Source of the DNA: Novosphingobium sp. AP12
GTDB taxonomy: Bacteria; Pseudomonadota; Alphaproteobacteria; Sphingomonadales; Sphingomonadaceae
Direction of reading: 5' to 3'
DNA: 64,000 bases
NCBI RefSeq assembly: GCF_000281975.1
Contig: NZ_AKKE01000126.1
Span: forward strand, 1-64,000
Part shown: positions 46,294 through 54,346 of the stretch, piece after piece
Position numbering within the stretch: the stretch's first letter is position 1
Layout of the letters: each line of letters begins with the position of its first letter
Program-made: the position numbers and the translations under genes
The notes under the pieces: generated by a model
Database searches by the model: none
The model's input: only the letters and a program-made list of their open reading frames with translations
Told to the model about the DNA's origin: nothing

Positions 46294-46590
46294 ATGTTCG
46301 CAGTTGTGCGCACGGGCGGCAAGCAATACCGGGTTGCCGCCGGAGACAAGATCGCGGTCGAGAAGCTGGCTGGTGAAGCCGGTGACAAGATCACCCTGGG
46401 TGACATTCTTCTGGCCGGCAAGGACGGCGAGGTCGCGGACATCGCTAACCTCACGGTTGCTGCCGAGATCATCGCGCAGGCCAAGAGCGAGAAGGTCGTG
46501 GTGTTCAAGAAGCGCCGCCGTCACAACTACCGTCGCAAGAACGGCCACCGCCAGCAGCTCACGCTGCTGCGCATCGTGTCCGTCGGCTGA
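46294..46590 (+). CDS. rplU: 50S ribosomal protein L21
   Basis: The 98-aa protein has the L21 hallmarks [14 protein letters not shown] at the N-terminus, [20 protein letters not shown] as the basic rRNA-binding segment and TLLRIVSV near the end. It is followed by rpmA after 23 bases, the usual operon. Start ATG 46294 gives the standard length; a longer reading from 46273 is less likely. A structured leader precedes it. Confidence 0.98.
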   Translation: MFAVVRTGGKQYRVAAGDKIAVEKLAGEAGDKITLGDILLAGKDGEVADIANLTVAAEIIAQAKSEKVVVFKKRRRHNYRRKNGHRQQLTLLRIVSVG

Positions 46591-46613
46591 CCCAGATTTC
46601 GGAGTAACCAGAA

Positions 46614-46886
46614 ATGGCACATAAGAAAGCAGGCGGTTCGTCGCGTAACGGTCGCGACTCCGCTGGCCGCCGTCTCGGCGTGAAGAAGTTCGGCGGTCAG
46701 GAAGTGATCGGCGGCAACATCATCATCCGCCAGCGCGGCACTCGCGTATACCCCGGCGTGAACGTGGGTATGGGCAAGGACCACACCCTGTTCGCGACCG
46801 CCGAAGGGCGCGTGCGCTTCCACGACGGCAAGCAGGGCCGCAAGTACGTGTCGGTCGACGCGCAGCTCGCGGAAGCCGCCGAGTAA
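46614..46886 (+). CDS. rpmA: 50S ribosomal protein L27
   Basis: The 90-aa protein has the L27 N-terminus [20 protein letters not shown], whose tail reaches the peptidyl-transferase centre, and the conserved [21 protein letters not shown]. No extra N-terminal peptide needing processing is seen. It ends the rplU-rpmA operon, which is followed by two hairpins, the second with a T-run. Confidence 0.98.
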   Translation: MAHKKAGGSSRNGRDSAGRRLGVKKFGGQEVIGGNIIIRQRGTRVYPGVNVGMGKDHTLFATAEGRVRFHDGKQGRKYVSVDAQLAEAAE

Positions 46887-46928
46887 TCGGATGGTCTTGC
46901 ATAGGGCCATCCTGACGGGATGGCCCCC

Positions 46929-46948
46929 GCCACGCTCCTGAGCGTGGC
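46929..46948 (+). repeat. Perfect inverted repeat after rpmA
   Basis: GCCACGCTC and GAGCGTGGC form a perfect 9-bp stem with loop CT, 8 bases before the next terminator hairpin. It may strengthen termination or protect the transcript end. Confidence 0.5.
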
Positions 46949-46955
46949 AGAACGA

Positions 46956-46987
46956 GGGAGAGGGCCATAAAGCCCGTCTCCCTTTTT
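46956..46987 (+). terminator. Rho-independent terminator of rplU-rpmA
   Basis: GGGAGAGGGC (46956-46965) pairs with GCCC-G-TCTCCC (46972-46982) around CATAAA, followed by TTTTT at 46983-46987. It is the clearest intrinsic terminator in the window. Confidence 0.85.
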
Positions 46988-47104
46988 CCGTTTCTCCCTC
47001 TGCCGCCTGTTTCGCGCGATGTTGCGTTCGATTGCAGGCATTTGCGTAATCGCACTGTCACGTCCGCCCGTTAACGGGCCGGCGGGGCGGATGGAGAGAC
47101 GACG

Positions 47105-47677
47105 ATGTTCATTCGCAGCGAAAGGCTGTTCCTGCGCCCCGGCTGGTCCGAGGACTGGGAGGAACTGCTCACCCTGATCGCCGACGAGGCGATCGTTCAC
47201 AACCTTGCCAATGTGCCCTGGCCCTACACGGCCGAGGACGCGCACACCTTCATCGCCATGGCGCAGGACCGTCTGCTGCCTCGCTTCCTCATCACCGTGC
47301 CGGGGGCTGGAGGCGCGCGCCTGATCGGCGGGTGCGGCCTGTCGCTGCTCGATGGCGAGGTGAACCTGGGCTACTGGATCGCCCCCGGCGAATGGGGCCG
47401 CGGGTTCGGCACCGAGGCGGCACGCGCGGTGCTGGGCCTCGCCCATGCGCTGGGCCACCGCCGCGTGGTCGCCAGCCACTACATCGACAACGCGGCTTCG
47501 GGCCGGGTGCTCGAGAAAGTGGGCTTTCGGCGGACCGGCCGCGTGGTCGAGCGCTTCAGCAAGGGGCGCGGCTTCGCCAGCCCCTCGCGCGAGTACGAGG
47601 TGCTGTTCGAATCGTCCGGCGATTCGCCCGGCGACTGTGACGGCGACGACGCCATGAACCGCCGACGCGCGGCCTGA
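47105..47677 (+). CDS. GNAT acetyltransferase (RimJ/RimL-like)
   Basis: The 190-aa protein is a GNAT N-acetyltransferase of the ribosomal-protein type. It starts MFIRSERLFLRPGWSEDWEE and has the acetyl-CoA motif WIAPGEWGRGFGTEAARAVL, with R-G-x-G-T as the pyrophosphate loop, then VASHYIDNAASGRVLEKVGF. It is a close paralog of the next gene. Position after the terminator marks a new unit. Its substrate is not evident. Confidence 0.88.
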   Translation: MFIRSERLFLRPGWSEDWEELLTLIADEAIVHNLANVPWPYTAEDAHTFIAMAQDRLLPRFLITVPGAGGARLIGGCGLSLLDGEVNLGYWIAPGEWGRGFGTEAARAVLGLAHALGHRRVVASHYIDNAASGRVLEKVGFRRTGRVVERFSKGRGFASPSREYEVLFESSGDSPGDCDGDDAMNRRRAA

Positions 47678-47875
47678 CGAAGACCGGACACGCGACTGCG
47701 TGATTCGGAAGGCAGGCCGCTTCTTAGAGGACTACCCCTAGGGGCGCTCTTACCCTGCGTTAATCGGGTCCTGTCAGGTATTTATCGCGTGCCGCATTCG
47801 GCATGCAGCAAACTTCGTGCATTGGCAGAAGCTTGTGTGCATGATCCCCGTACAAATACGACGGAGAACCATGGA

Positions 47876-48445
47876 ATGTTCGTCCGCACGGAGAGACTGT
47901 TTCTGAGGCCCGCCTGGCCTGAAGACCTGGACGATCTCGTCGAGGTGCTCGGGGAGGAGGATATCCAGCGCAATGTCGGGGTGGCGCCGCTGCCCCGGAC
48001 GGCAAAGGATGTGCGCGCCTATCTCGACCGCCCGCGCGACCCCCGCCTGCCCCACTTCTTCATGTACCTGCGCGCACCGGGCGGCCCCCAGCTCGTCGGC
48101 GGCATTGGCCTTGGCCGGTACGACGAGGACGTGGAGGTCGGCTACTGGATCGCAGCGCGGCACCGGGGCCGGGGCTTTGCCGGGGAGGCGCTGCGGGCAC
48201 TGATCGGACAGGCGCGGACGCTCGGACACACCCGAATCGTCGCCAGTCACTTCGCGGACAGCCCGGGCACGCACCAGGTGCTCGAAAGCGCGGGCTTCCG
48301 CGATACCGGGCAGGTGAAGTCGCGCTACAGCGCGTCGCGGGCGATGGAATACGCGGTGCGGATCTACGTCGCCGACCTCGAACGCCGCGCCAGCCCGAGG
48401 ATGGACACTTCCGACAGCGCGATGAGCGAGTCGAGCGCGGCCTGA
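47876..48445 (+). CDS. GNAT acetyltransferase, paralog of the previous gene
   Basis: The 189-aa GNAT enzyme starts MFVRTERLFLRPAWPED, almost matching its neighbour, and shares WIAARHRGRGFAGEALRALI as acetyl-CoA motif and VASHFADSPGTHQVLESAGF. I chose ATG 47876, 9 bases after GGAGA; in-frame codons upstream are less likely. The two genes look like an old tandem duplication that has diverged in substrate region and tail. It is convergent with ygfZ, 3 bases away. Confidence 0.87.
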   Translation: MFVRTERLFLRPAWPEDLDDLVEVLGEEDIQRNVGVAPLPRTAKDVRAYLDRPRDPRLPHFFMYLRAPGGPQLVGGIGLGRYDEDVEVGYWIAARHRGRGFAGEALRALIGQARTLGHTRIVASHFADSPGTHQVLESAGFRDTGQVKSRYSASRAMEYAVRIYVADLERRASPRMDTSDSAMSESSAA

Positions 48446-48448
48446 CCG

Positions 48449-49192
48449 CTACGCCGGCAACCAGTGCGGCGCCACGTCCGGGGTAATGTCCTCGATCCGC
48501 AGGTGATCGACCGCGAATCTCAGCTCGGGATAGGCGGCGCGTCGGCGCTTTTCGTCCGAGCGGGCGAGGGGGACGACCACCAGCCGGCGGTTGACCTTGG
48601 CGCGCCAGTTCATCCGCGCGGTGTTTTCCTGCCCGACGTAGCAGCCCTTGGTGAAGCTGACGCCGTTCAGCTCGGCAGCGTTGCATTCCAGCCAGAGCGT
48701 CTCACCGTCACCCAGTTCGGCGCGGCCTTCGGGCACGCCTTGCGCCAGCCGGTGCGCACGCCAGGCAGCGTCTGCGCCGGTTTCTGCTTCCTCGGGGTCG
48801 GTCTCGTCGATGGGGGCGACCCAGCGCTCGCCCAATGCGTGCAGGCGCGGATCGGGAGCGGCGCCATCGCCGGTATGGGGACGCCAGTGGACCGCGAGAC
48901 GGTCGTCGCGGACGATGTCGATCGCCTTGCGCAGCCGGTACATCGACAGGCGCTTCACCAGCGCGTCGGCGACTTCGGCCTCGCAGTCGATCAGCAACCC
49001 AACGCCTGCGGGCCAGACGATGAAGTCGAACAGCGCCTTGCCTTGCGGCGTCAGCAGCGCGGCCCAGACCGGCAGCGCCTTGGCGACGTCCGAGGTCACG
49101 AGGCCCTGGAGGAAATCGACGACGTCTTCGGACGAATCGGGACGGGGGGAAAGCCGGATGAGGGCGCGGTCGAACAGGCGGGTTGCGGTCAT
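48449..49192 (-). CDS. ygfZ: Folate-binding Fe-S cluster repair protein YgfZ
   Basis: The 247-aa protein has the diagnostic KGCYVGQEN (Lys182, Cys184, Gln188 region) and a GcvT-like aminomethyltransferase fold: FLQGLVTSDV near the N-terminus and LLTPQGKALFDFIV. YgfZ uses folate to support certain Fe-S enzymes such as MiaB. It is convergent with the GNAT gene and divergent from nothing close. At 247 aa it is shorter than the E. coli protein (326 aa) but usual for alphaproteobacteria. Confidence 0.92.
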   Translation of the reverse strand: MTATRLFDRALIRLSPRPDSSEDVVDFLQGLVTSDVAKALPVWAALLTPQGKALFDFIVWPAGVGLLIDCEAEVADALVKRLSMYRLRKAIDIVRDDRLAVHWRPHTGDGAAPDPRLHALGERWVAPIDETDPEEAETGADAAWRAHRLAQGVPEGRAELGDGETLWLECNAAELNGVSFTKGCYVGQENTARMNWRAKVNRRLVVVPLARSDEKRRRAAYPELRFAVDHLRIEDITPDVAPHWLPA

Positions 49193-49223
49193 GGCCCCTA
49201 AGTGGGGCGAATCGCGGATCGGC

Positions 49224-50138
49224 TCAAGTGTTCGTCGGGCACTTCGCCAGTCGTTCGCGCATCTCGTCCAGCACCCAGAGCGCGGCGGGGCCGGGCGGCG
49301 TGTCCTTGCGCCATAGCGCGACCAGCGCGTAGTCGATCACCGTCCGCTCGGGCAGCTGCAGTTCGACCAGCGCCCCCGATTCGATGTCGCCCGTGACGAC
49401 ATGGCGCGGCATCGAGCCCCAGCCGATCCCCTCCTTGAGCAGCGCATGCTTGGCGCCGAGGTCCGCCAGACGCCACGAGCGCGGGCTGAACACCGAGAAA
49501 TCGCGCCCGTCGGTCAGCGGCGAGCGGTCCGTCAGCACCAGCTGCAGGTGCTTGCGCGCTTCACCCGGCGCGATCTTGCCGGCGCGGGCGAGCGGGTGGT
49601 CGGGCGCGGCGACGGCCACCAGTTCCACCGAACCGATGATCTCGCGCTCGATGTCGGCAAGGTCGACGATGTCGGGACCGGCGATGGCGAGCGTCGCGCG
49701 GCCTTCCAGCACCAGTGCTGCCACGGCGCCCAGCGCTTCGACGTTGAGGCGCAGCGGGACGGTGGGGAAACGCACCTGGAAGTCGCGCAGCAGGCGGGCG
49801 AGGACGTGGCCGGGGACCATGACGTCGATCGCCAGCGAGAGTTCGGCTTCCAGCCCCTGCCTCAGGCTTCGCACCTTGGCGAGTAGGGCGTCGACGTCGT
49901 CCGAGATCGCGTGGGCCTCGGATAGCAGGGCGCGGCCTTCGTCGGTCAGGACCGGACGGCGCGAGCCCTCACGGTCGAACAGGCGCACGTCGAGCTGGGC
50001 CTCGAGCTGGGCGATGGCGTAGCTGACCACCGAGATCGCCCGGCCCAGCTTGCGCGCGGCGGCATTGAAACTACCCTCCTCGACCACGGCCAGGAAGCAG
50101 CGCAGGTGATCGAGACTGGGGGCAACGAGATCGACCAT
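49224..50138 (-). CDS. LysR-family regulator, divergent from pirin
   Basis: The 304-aa protein has a LysR HTH in its first 65 residues (LDHLRCFLAVVEEGSFNAA and AQLEAQLDVRLFDREG) and a periplasmic-binding-like effector domain from about residue 95. It is divergent from the pirin and nitroreductase genes over 111 bases that hold two palindromes. A LysR beside pirin and nitroreductase is typical of responses to quinones or electrophiles; that effector class is inferred. Confidence 0.92.
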   Translation of the reverse strand: MVDLVAPSLDHLRCFLAVVEEGSFNAAARKLGRAISVVSYAIAQLEAQLDVRLFDREGSRRPVLTDEGRALLSEAHAISDDVDALLAKVRSLRQGLEAELSLAIDVMVPGHVLARLLRDFQVRFPTVPLRLNVEALGAVAALVLEGRATLAIAGPDIVDLADIEREIIGSVELVAVAAPDHPLARAGKIAPGEARKHLQLVLTDRSPLTDGRDFSVFSPRSWRLADLGAKHALLKEGIGWGSMPRHVVTGDIESGALVELQLPERTVIDYALVALWRKDTPPGPAALWVLDEMRERLAKCPTNT

Positions 50139-50168
50139 TCAGGTTTTCCGAATAACTTTGTCGATTTT

Positions 50169-50197
50169 ATCGCAATTATGCGATCGGCTTGCAAGCC
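50169..50197. promoter_or_regulatory. Two palindromes between the LysR and pirin genes
   Basis: ATCGCA and TGCGAT are symmetric arms around ATTA (50169-50184), and GGCTTGCAAGCC (50186-50197) is a perfect palindrome. Both lie midway between the divergent starts and are good candidates for LysR binding. A weak TTATGC-N17-TAGATA promoter reading (50176-50204) overlaps them. Confidence 0.5.
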
Positions 50198-50249
50198 ATA
50201 GATAGGGCGCAACAGGTCAACCCGACCTCACCAATTCGAGGAACCAGCC

Positions 50250-50948
50250 ATGATCGAACTCCGCCCCTTCGACAGCCTCGGCGCCGCCAACCACGGATGG
50301 CTCGACGCTCACCACCACTTCTCGTTCGGTGGCTACCATGACCCGGCGCGCACCAACTGGGGCCGCCTGCGCGTGTGGAACGACGACACGATCGCCGCCC
50401 AGACCGGCTTCCCGCCCCATGCGCACAACGACATGGAAATCATCACCTACGTCCGCAAGGGCGCGATCACCCACCGCGACAGCCTGGGCAACACCGGCCG
50501 CACCGAGGCCGGTGACGTGCAGGTCATGAGCGCGGGCACCGGCATCCAGCACTCGGAATACAACCTCGAGGACGAGGACACCACGCTGTTCCAGATCTGG
50601 ATCATGCCCGACCGCCGCGGCGAGAAGCCGCAGTGGGATGCGCGCCCCTTCCCCAAGGGCGACCGCACCGGCCGCTTCGTCACCCTGGCGAGCGGTATCG
50701 CGGGCGACGACGATGCGCTGCCGATCAATGCCGAGGCCCGCGTTCTGGGCGCCACGGTCAAGGCGGGCGAGACGGTGACGTATGAAACCGCGCCGGGCCG
50801 CCATTCCTACCTCGTTCCCGCCAAGGGCCGGATCAGGGTGGGCGACGTGGAAGCCGGCGCCCGCGACGGCGTGGCCATCACCGGGCTCGACACGATTTCC
50901 GTGACCGCGCTCGAGGATGCCGAACTGGTCCTCGTCGACGCGGCCTGA
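50250..50948 (+). CDS. Pirin family protein
   Basis: The 232-aa bicupin has the pirin N-terminal metal site: His57 and His59 in FPPHAHNDMEI, His101 and Glu103 in GIQHSEYNLED. Pirins often have quercetin-2,3-dioxygenase or redox-sensing roles. The ATG at 50250 follows GAGGA. It is divergent from the LysR gene, and a 9-bp hairpin follows it before the nitroreductase. Biochemical role is unproven. Confidence 0.92.
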   Translation: MIELRPFDSLGAANHGWLDAHHHFSFGGYHDPARTNWGRLRVWNDDTIAAQTGFPPHAHNDMEIITYVRKGAITHRDSLGNTGRTEAGDVQVMSAGTGIQHSEYNLEDEDTTLFQIWIMPDRRGEKPQWDARPFPKGDRTGRFVTLASGIAGDDDALPINAEARVLGATVKAGETVTYETAPGRHSYLVPAKGRIRVGDVEAGARDGVAITGLDTISVTALEDAELVLVDAA

Positions 50949-50957
50949 CATACGAGC

Positions 50958-50985
50958 GGCGGGCGATTCGCAAGGGTCGCCCGCC
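50958..50985 (+). terminator. Hairpin between pirin and nitroreductase
   Basis: GGCGGGCGA and TCGCCCGCC pair perfectly over 9 bp around a 10-base loop, 9 bases after the pirin stop. It has no T-run. It could reduce transcription into the nitroreductase gene. Confidence 0.5.
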
Positions 50986-51048
50986 TGCTTGCGCAATTCC
51001 TCCCAAACCTGAGCAGAGCTCAGCGTGTGCAGATAAGGACAGTTTTCG

Positions 51049-51627
51049 ATGACCGGACGCATTGCCAACCCCAAGATCGAGAAGCTCATCGTCGATCGCT
51101 GGAGCCCCCGCGCCTTCGATGGCAGCGAGATCCCGCAGGAGGACCTCGACACCATCCTCGAAGCGGCCGGCTGGGCGCCTTCCGCCTACAACGTGCAGCC
51201 CTGGACCTTCCTCTACGCGCGCCGCGGCGATGCGAGCTGGGACCTGTTCCTCTCGCAGCTGATCGACTTCAACCAGAGCTGGGCAAAGGACGCCTCGGCG
51301 CTCGTGTTCGTCGTCTCGGACAAGTACATGCGATCGGACAAGGGCAACTCGGACAACCACAGCCACAGCTTCGATGCCGGTGCGGCCTGGGCGCTGGCCG
51401 CCCTTCAGGCGCAGGCGCTGGGCTACCACACCCACGGCATGACCGGCCTGAAGTTCGGCGAGGCCGAGGCCGCGCTGGGCATCCCCGAGGATTACCGCCT
51501 CGAAGCCGGCTTCACCATCGGCAAGCAGGGCGACAGGGCCTCGCTGCCCGACTTCCTGCAGGAGCGCGAAGTCGCCAGCACCCGCAAGCCGCTCGCCGAG
51601 ATCGCCAAGGCGGGCAAGTTCGCCTGA
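51049..51627 (+). CDS. Nitroreductase family protein
   Basis: The 192-aa flavoprotein has the FMN-binding start VDRWSPRAFDG and the segment EAAGWAPSAYNVQPW typical of NAD(P)H nitroreductases. It reduces quinones, nitro compounds or enones. It follows pirin by 100 bases, across a hairpin, and is followed by its own 13-bp hairpin. Its place with pirin and LysR suggests an electrophile stress set. Confidence 0.9.
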   Translation: MTGRIANPKIEKLIVDRWSPRAFDGSEIPQEDLDTILEAAGWAPSAYNVQPWTFLYARRGDASWDLFLSQLIDFNQSWAKDASALVFVVSDKYMRSDKGNSDNHSHSFDAGAAWALAALQAQALGYHTHGMTGLKFGEAEAALGIPEDYRLEAGFTIGKQGDRASLPDFLQEREVASTRKPLAEIAKAGKFA

Positions 51628-51654
51628 TCCAGCCGCTCGGCTGTTGGTACATCT

Positions 51655-51688
51655 GGCCCGGTCTCTCGCAGGAGAGGCCGGGCCGTTT
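51655..51688 (+). terminator. Terminator after the nitroreductase gene
   Basis: GGCCCGGTCTCTC (51655-51667) and GAGAGGCCGGGCC (51672-51684) pair over 13 bp with one wobble around GCAG, followed by GTTT. It argues against the next gene starting before it. Confidence 0.7.
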
Positions 51689-51760
51689 GCTGAGCGGGCC
51701 ACGAAATCGCCTTTATTGCATGGCCAACTGCCGGCTCTTTCCGCCGCTCGCGAGGCCGCC

Positions 51761-52096
51761 ATGCCGATCGCCGACCTGCCGTCCCCGCCGCCGCCCGCGA
51801 TCGAGGCTGCCGCATTCGACCTCGCGCAGATGCCCTCCGGCGAGGATGGGGTCGACTTTCGCGCGGTAAGGCGCCGCTGCCCCGAGGGTCGCCCGGGCGA
51901 GATCGTGGTCTGCGCCACGAACCCCGAAAAGGAGCGCGTGCGGCCGCTGCCGGATGCTTATGCGGTGGAAGGGGGCCTGCCGCGCGCGGAGCTGGGCCTT
52001 GGTGAAAACGCCACCCTCGACCTGCATGTCGACCAGAACGTGCTGCCCGGCGCGGTGAGCAACCGCGTCATGGTGGGCGCGAAGATCAAGTTCTGA
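51761..52096 (+). CDS. Small hypothetical protein
   Basis: The 111-aa reading starts at ATG 51761, preceded by GAGG. It contains two Cys residues in VRRRCPEGRPGEIVVCATN and a conserved-looking stretch ERVRPLPDAYAVEGG. I recognise no family. An upstream reading from 51644 would run through a strong hairpin and is rejected. A Pro-rich N-terminus (LPSPPPPAIEA) follows the start. It may be a sphingomonad-specific protein; function unknown. Confidence 0.6.
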   Translation: MPIADLPSPPPPAIEAAAFDLAQMPSGEDGVDFRAVRRRCPEGRPGEIVVCATNPEKERVRPLPDAYAVEGGLPRAELGLGENATLDLHVDQNVLPGAVSNRVMVGAKIKF

Positions 52097-52200
52097 ACCG
52101 TCTCCAAAGCGGTCCTTGTCGGCCGCGAGGCAAGCCTTGGCTCGTCATGGCGCGCGCTCTCGGCCATAGCGCCGTCAGTTTGCAGGACAGGTTGGAAGGC

Positions 52201-52890
52201 ATGGCGCCAGCTTCATCGACACACGAGCATTGGCGTACCCGCGCGATCGGCCATCTTGGCTGGGCGCGCGGCGCGGTGGGTGCAGGCATCGGCATCGCGC
52301 TGGCGGGCCTCGCGACATGGCTGGCGCTCGGACTCACGCCGGGCGGGCGCAGCGATGTGCTGCCGTTCCTCGTCGCGCCGCTCGGCGCATCGGCGGTGCT
52401 GGTGTTCTGCGTGCCCGCGAGCCCGCTGGCGCAGCCGTGGGCGGTGATCGGCGGGGACCTGCTCTCCGCCGCCGTGGGGCTCATCGCCGGGCACCTCATC
52501 GGCGATCCGTGGGCGGCGGGGAGCCTTGCCGTTGGCACTGCGATCGCGGTCATGTCGCTGGCGCGTTGCCTGCACCCGCCGGGCGGGGCCTGCGCGCTGC
52601 TCTGCGCGCTCGGGGCGAGCGGCAAGGTACCCTGGGACTGGACCTGGATGGCGCCGATAGCCGCCAACGTCATGCTGCTCTGCGCGGTGGGCTGGCTCTA
52701 CAACAACCTGACCGGCCACCCCTGGCCGCACCGCCCGCCGCGCGTACCGCACCCGCCGGTCGCCGCGCCGCCCTACACCCGCGAGGACATCGTGGCCGTG
52801 CTGGACGACTGGAACGAAGTGCTGGACGTCGACGTCGACGACCTCGACGCCTTCGTGCAGGCGCTTCTGCGCCGGGGCGGGCGGGGCTAG
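52201..52890 (+). CDS. HPP-family integral membrane protein
   Basis: The 229-aa protein has four or five membrane helices and the family motif CLHPPGGACALL near residue 123. The C-terminal 50 residues are charged and soluble. HPP proteins are small membrane proteins; plant members have been linked to nitrite transport, but bacterial roles are not settled. I chose ATG 52201 with GGAAGG upstream. It is 93 bases before the dihydroorotase-like gene. Confidence 0.83.
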   Translation: MAPASSTHEHWRTRAIGHLGWARGAVGAGIGIALAGLATWLALGLTPGGRSDVLPFLVAPLGASAVLVFCVPASPLAQPWAVIGGDLLSAAVGLIAGHLIGDPWAAGSLAVGTAIAVMSLARCLHPPGGACALLCALGASGKVPWDWTWMAPIAANVMLLCAVGWLYNNLTGHPWPHRPPRVPHPPVAAPPYTREDIVAVLDDWNEVLDVDVDDLDAFVQALLRRGGRG

Positions 52891-52983
52891 GGACGACCGA
52901 ACTGCCTTCCCGCCTTGAAAGGGCGCGCCCACGGGCCTAGGTCGTCGGGCATCCTTCCCGAACCGCCAGAAAGGCCCCTCGCG

Positions 52984-54309
52984 ATGAGCGCACCCGCACC
53001 CGAACTCGTCCTTTCCGGCGGCACCGTCCACACTCCCAGCGGTCCCGTGATCGCCGACGTCGCGGTGCGCGACGGCAGGATCGTGGGCGTAGGCTCATAC
53101 CCCGACGCCGGACGGCGGATCGACTGCACCAGTCTCGATGTGCTGCCCGGCGTGATCGACAGCCAGGTCCACTTCCGCGAGCCTGGCCTCGAGCACAAGG
53201 AAGACCTGGAAACCGGCAGCCGCGCGGCAGTGATGGGCGGGATCACCGCGGTGTTCGAGATGCCGAACACCAACCCCAACACCGACACCGTGATGCGCGT
53301 CCACGACAAGCTGGAGCGCGCGCATCACCGCATGCACTGCGACCACGCGTTCTACGTCGGCGCCACCGCCGACAACGCGGTCGAACTCGCCGAGCTGGAG
53401 CGCATTCCCGGCACCGCAGGCGTAAAGATCTTCATGGGCGCCTCGACCGGCAGCCTCTTGGTGGCCGAGGACGACCAGCTCGCCCGCGTGCTCGCCCACG
53501 GTCGCCGCCGCGTCGCCATCCATGCCGAGGACGAGGCGCGGATGAATGCGCGCAAGGACTTCCGCGTGGAAGGCGACCCCTCAAGCCACCCCGTCTGGCG
53601 CGACGACGAAAGCGCGATGCTGGCGACCAAACGCATCCTGCGTCTCGCCCGCGAGGCGAAGCGTCCGATCCACATCCTCCACGTCACTACGCCTGCGGAG
53701 CTGGAACTGATTGCCCAGCACCGCGACATCGCGACCTGCGAAGTGACCCCCCAGCACCTGACGCTGGCGGCCGAGGAAGCCTATCCCAGGATCGGCACGT
53801 TCGCGCAGATGAACCCGCCGATCCGCTCGGCCGCGCACCGTGACGGGCTGTGGCACTGGCTGCGCCAGGGCGTGCCCGACGTGCTCGGCTCCGACCATGC
53901 GCCGCACACGCGCGAGGAGAAGGCCAAGACCTATCCCGCCAGCCCTTCGGGGATGCCGGGCGTGCAGACGCTGCTGCCGCTGATGCTCGATCATGTCGCC
54001 AAGGGGCGCCTGACGCTGGAGCGGCTGATCGACATGACCTCGGCCGGCGTGCAGCGCGTGTTCGGCCTTGTCGGCAAGGGCCGCATCGCGGCGGGCTACG
54101 ACGCCGACTTCACGGTGGTCGACCGCAAGGGACGCTTCACCGTCACCGAGGACTGGAACCAGAGCCGATGCGGCTGGTCGCCCTTCACCGGAATAGAACT
54201 CGAAGGCCGCGTCGTCGGCACCATCGTGCGCGGGCATACCGCGATGTGGGAAGGCCAGCTCGCCAACGAGGCAGTGGGCGAGCCGCTGCGCTTCGCCGGG
54301 GCGCTCTGA
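52984..54309 (+). CDS. Dihydroorotase-family protein with Gln at a metal-ligand position
   Basis: The 441-aa amidohydrolase resembles type I dihydroorotases: HFREPGLEHKEDLETGS, EMPNTNP, Lys148 (GVKIFMG), His180, His233 (ILHVTT) and Asp304 (GSDHAPH). In the usual D-x-H-x-H-x-R motif the first His is Gln61 (IDSQVHFR). His63, Arg65 and the other ligands remain. Dihydroorotase would form dihydroorotate in pyrimidine synthesis. The neighbours are not pyrimidine genes, so it may be a dihydroorotase or a related cyclic-amide hydrolase. Start ATG 52984 gives the usual length. Confidence 0.82.
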   Translation: MSAPAPELVLSGGTVHTPSGPVIADVAVRDGRIVGVGSYPDAGRRIDCTSLDVLPGVIDSQVHFREPGLEHKEDLETGSRAAVMGGITAVFEMPNTNPNTDTVMRVHDKLERAHHRMHCDHAFYVGATADNAVELAELERIPGTAGVKIFMGASTGSLLVAEDDQLARVLAHGRRRVAIHAEDEARMNARKDFRVEGDPSSHPVWRDDESAMLATKRILRLAREAKRPIHILHVTTPAELELIAQHRDIATCEVTPQHLTLAAEEAYPRIGTFAQMNPPIRSAAHRDGLWHWLRQGVPDVLGSDHAPHTREEKAKTYPASPSGMPGVQTLLPLMLDHVAKGRLTLERLIDMTSAGVQRVFGLVGKGRIAAGYDADFTVVDRKGRFTVTEDWNQSRCGWSPFTGIELEGRVVGTIVRGHTAMWEGQLANEAVGEPLRFAGAL

Positions 54310-54318
54310 AACGAGGAC

Positions 54319-54341
54319 CGTCCCCGGCGCGGCCGGGGACG
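54319..54341. repeat. Palindromic intergenic element, GTCCCCG family (copy 5)
   Basis: CGTCCCCGGC and GCCGGGGACG form a 10-bp perfect stem around GCG between two convergent genes. It matches the core of the other copies and could terminate both. Confidence 0.6.
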
Positions 54342-54346
54342 CCGCC

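Noticed and set aside
47735-47744. CCCCTAGGGG palindrome between the GNAT genes
   Set aside because: Only 10 bases long with no spacing to a promoter. It may be chance in a GC-rich gap.
51644-51760. A longer start for the small hypothetical gene
   Set aside because: Reading from 51644 would translate through a 13-bp terminator hairpin, and the start would be TTG without a ribosome site.
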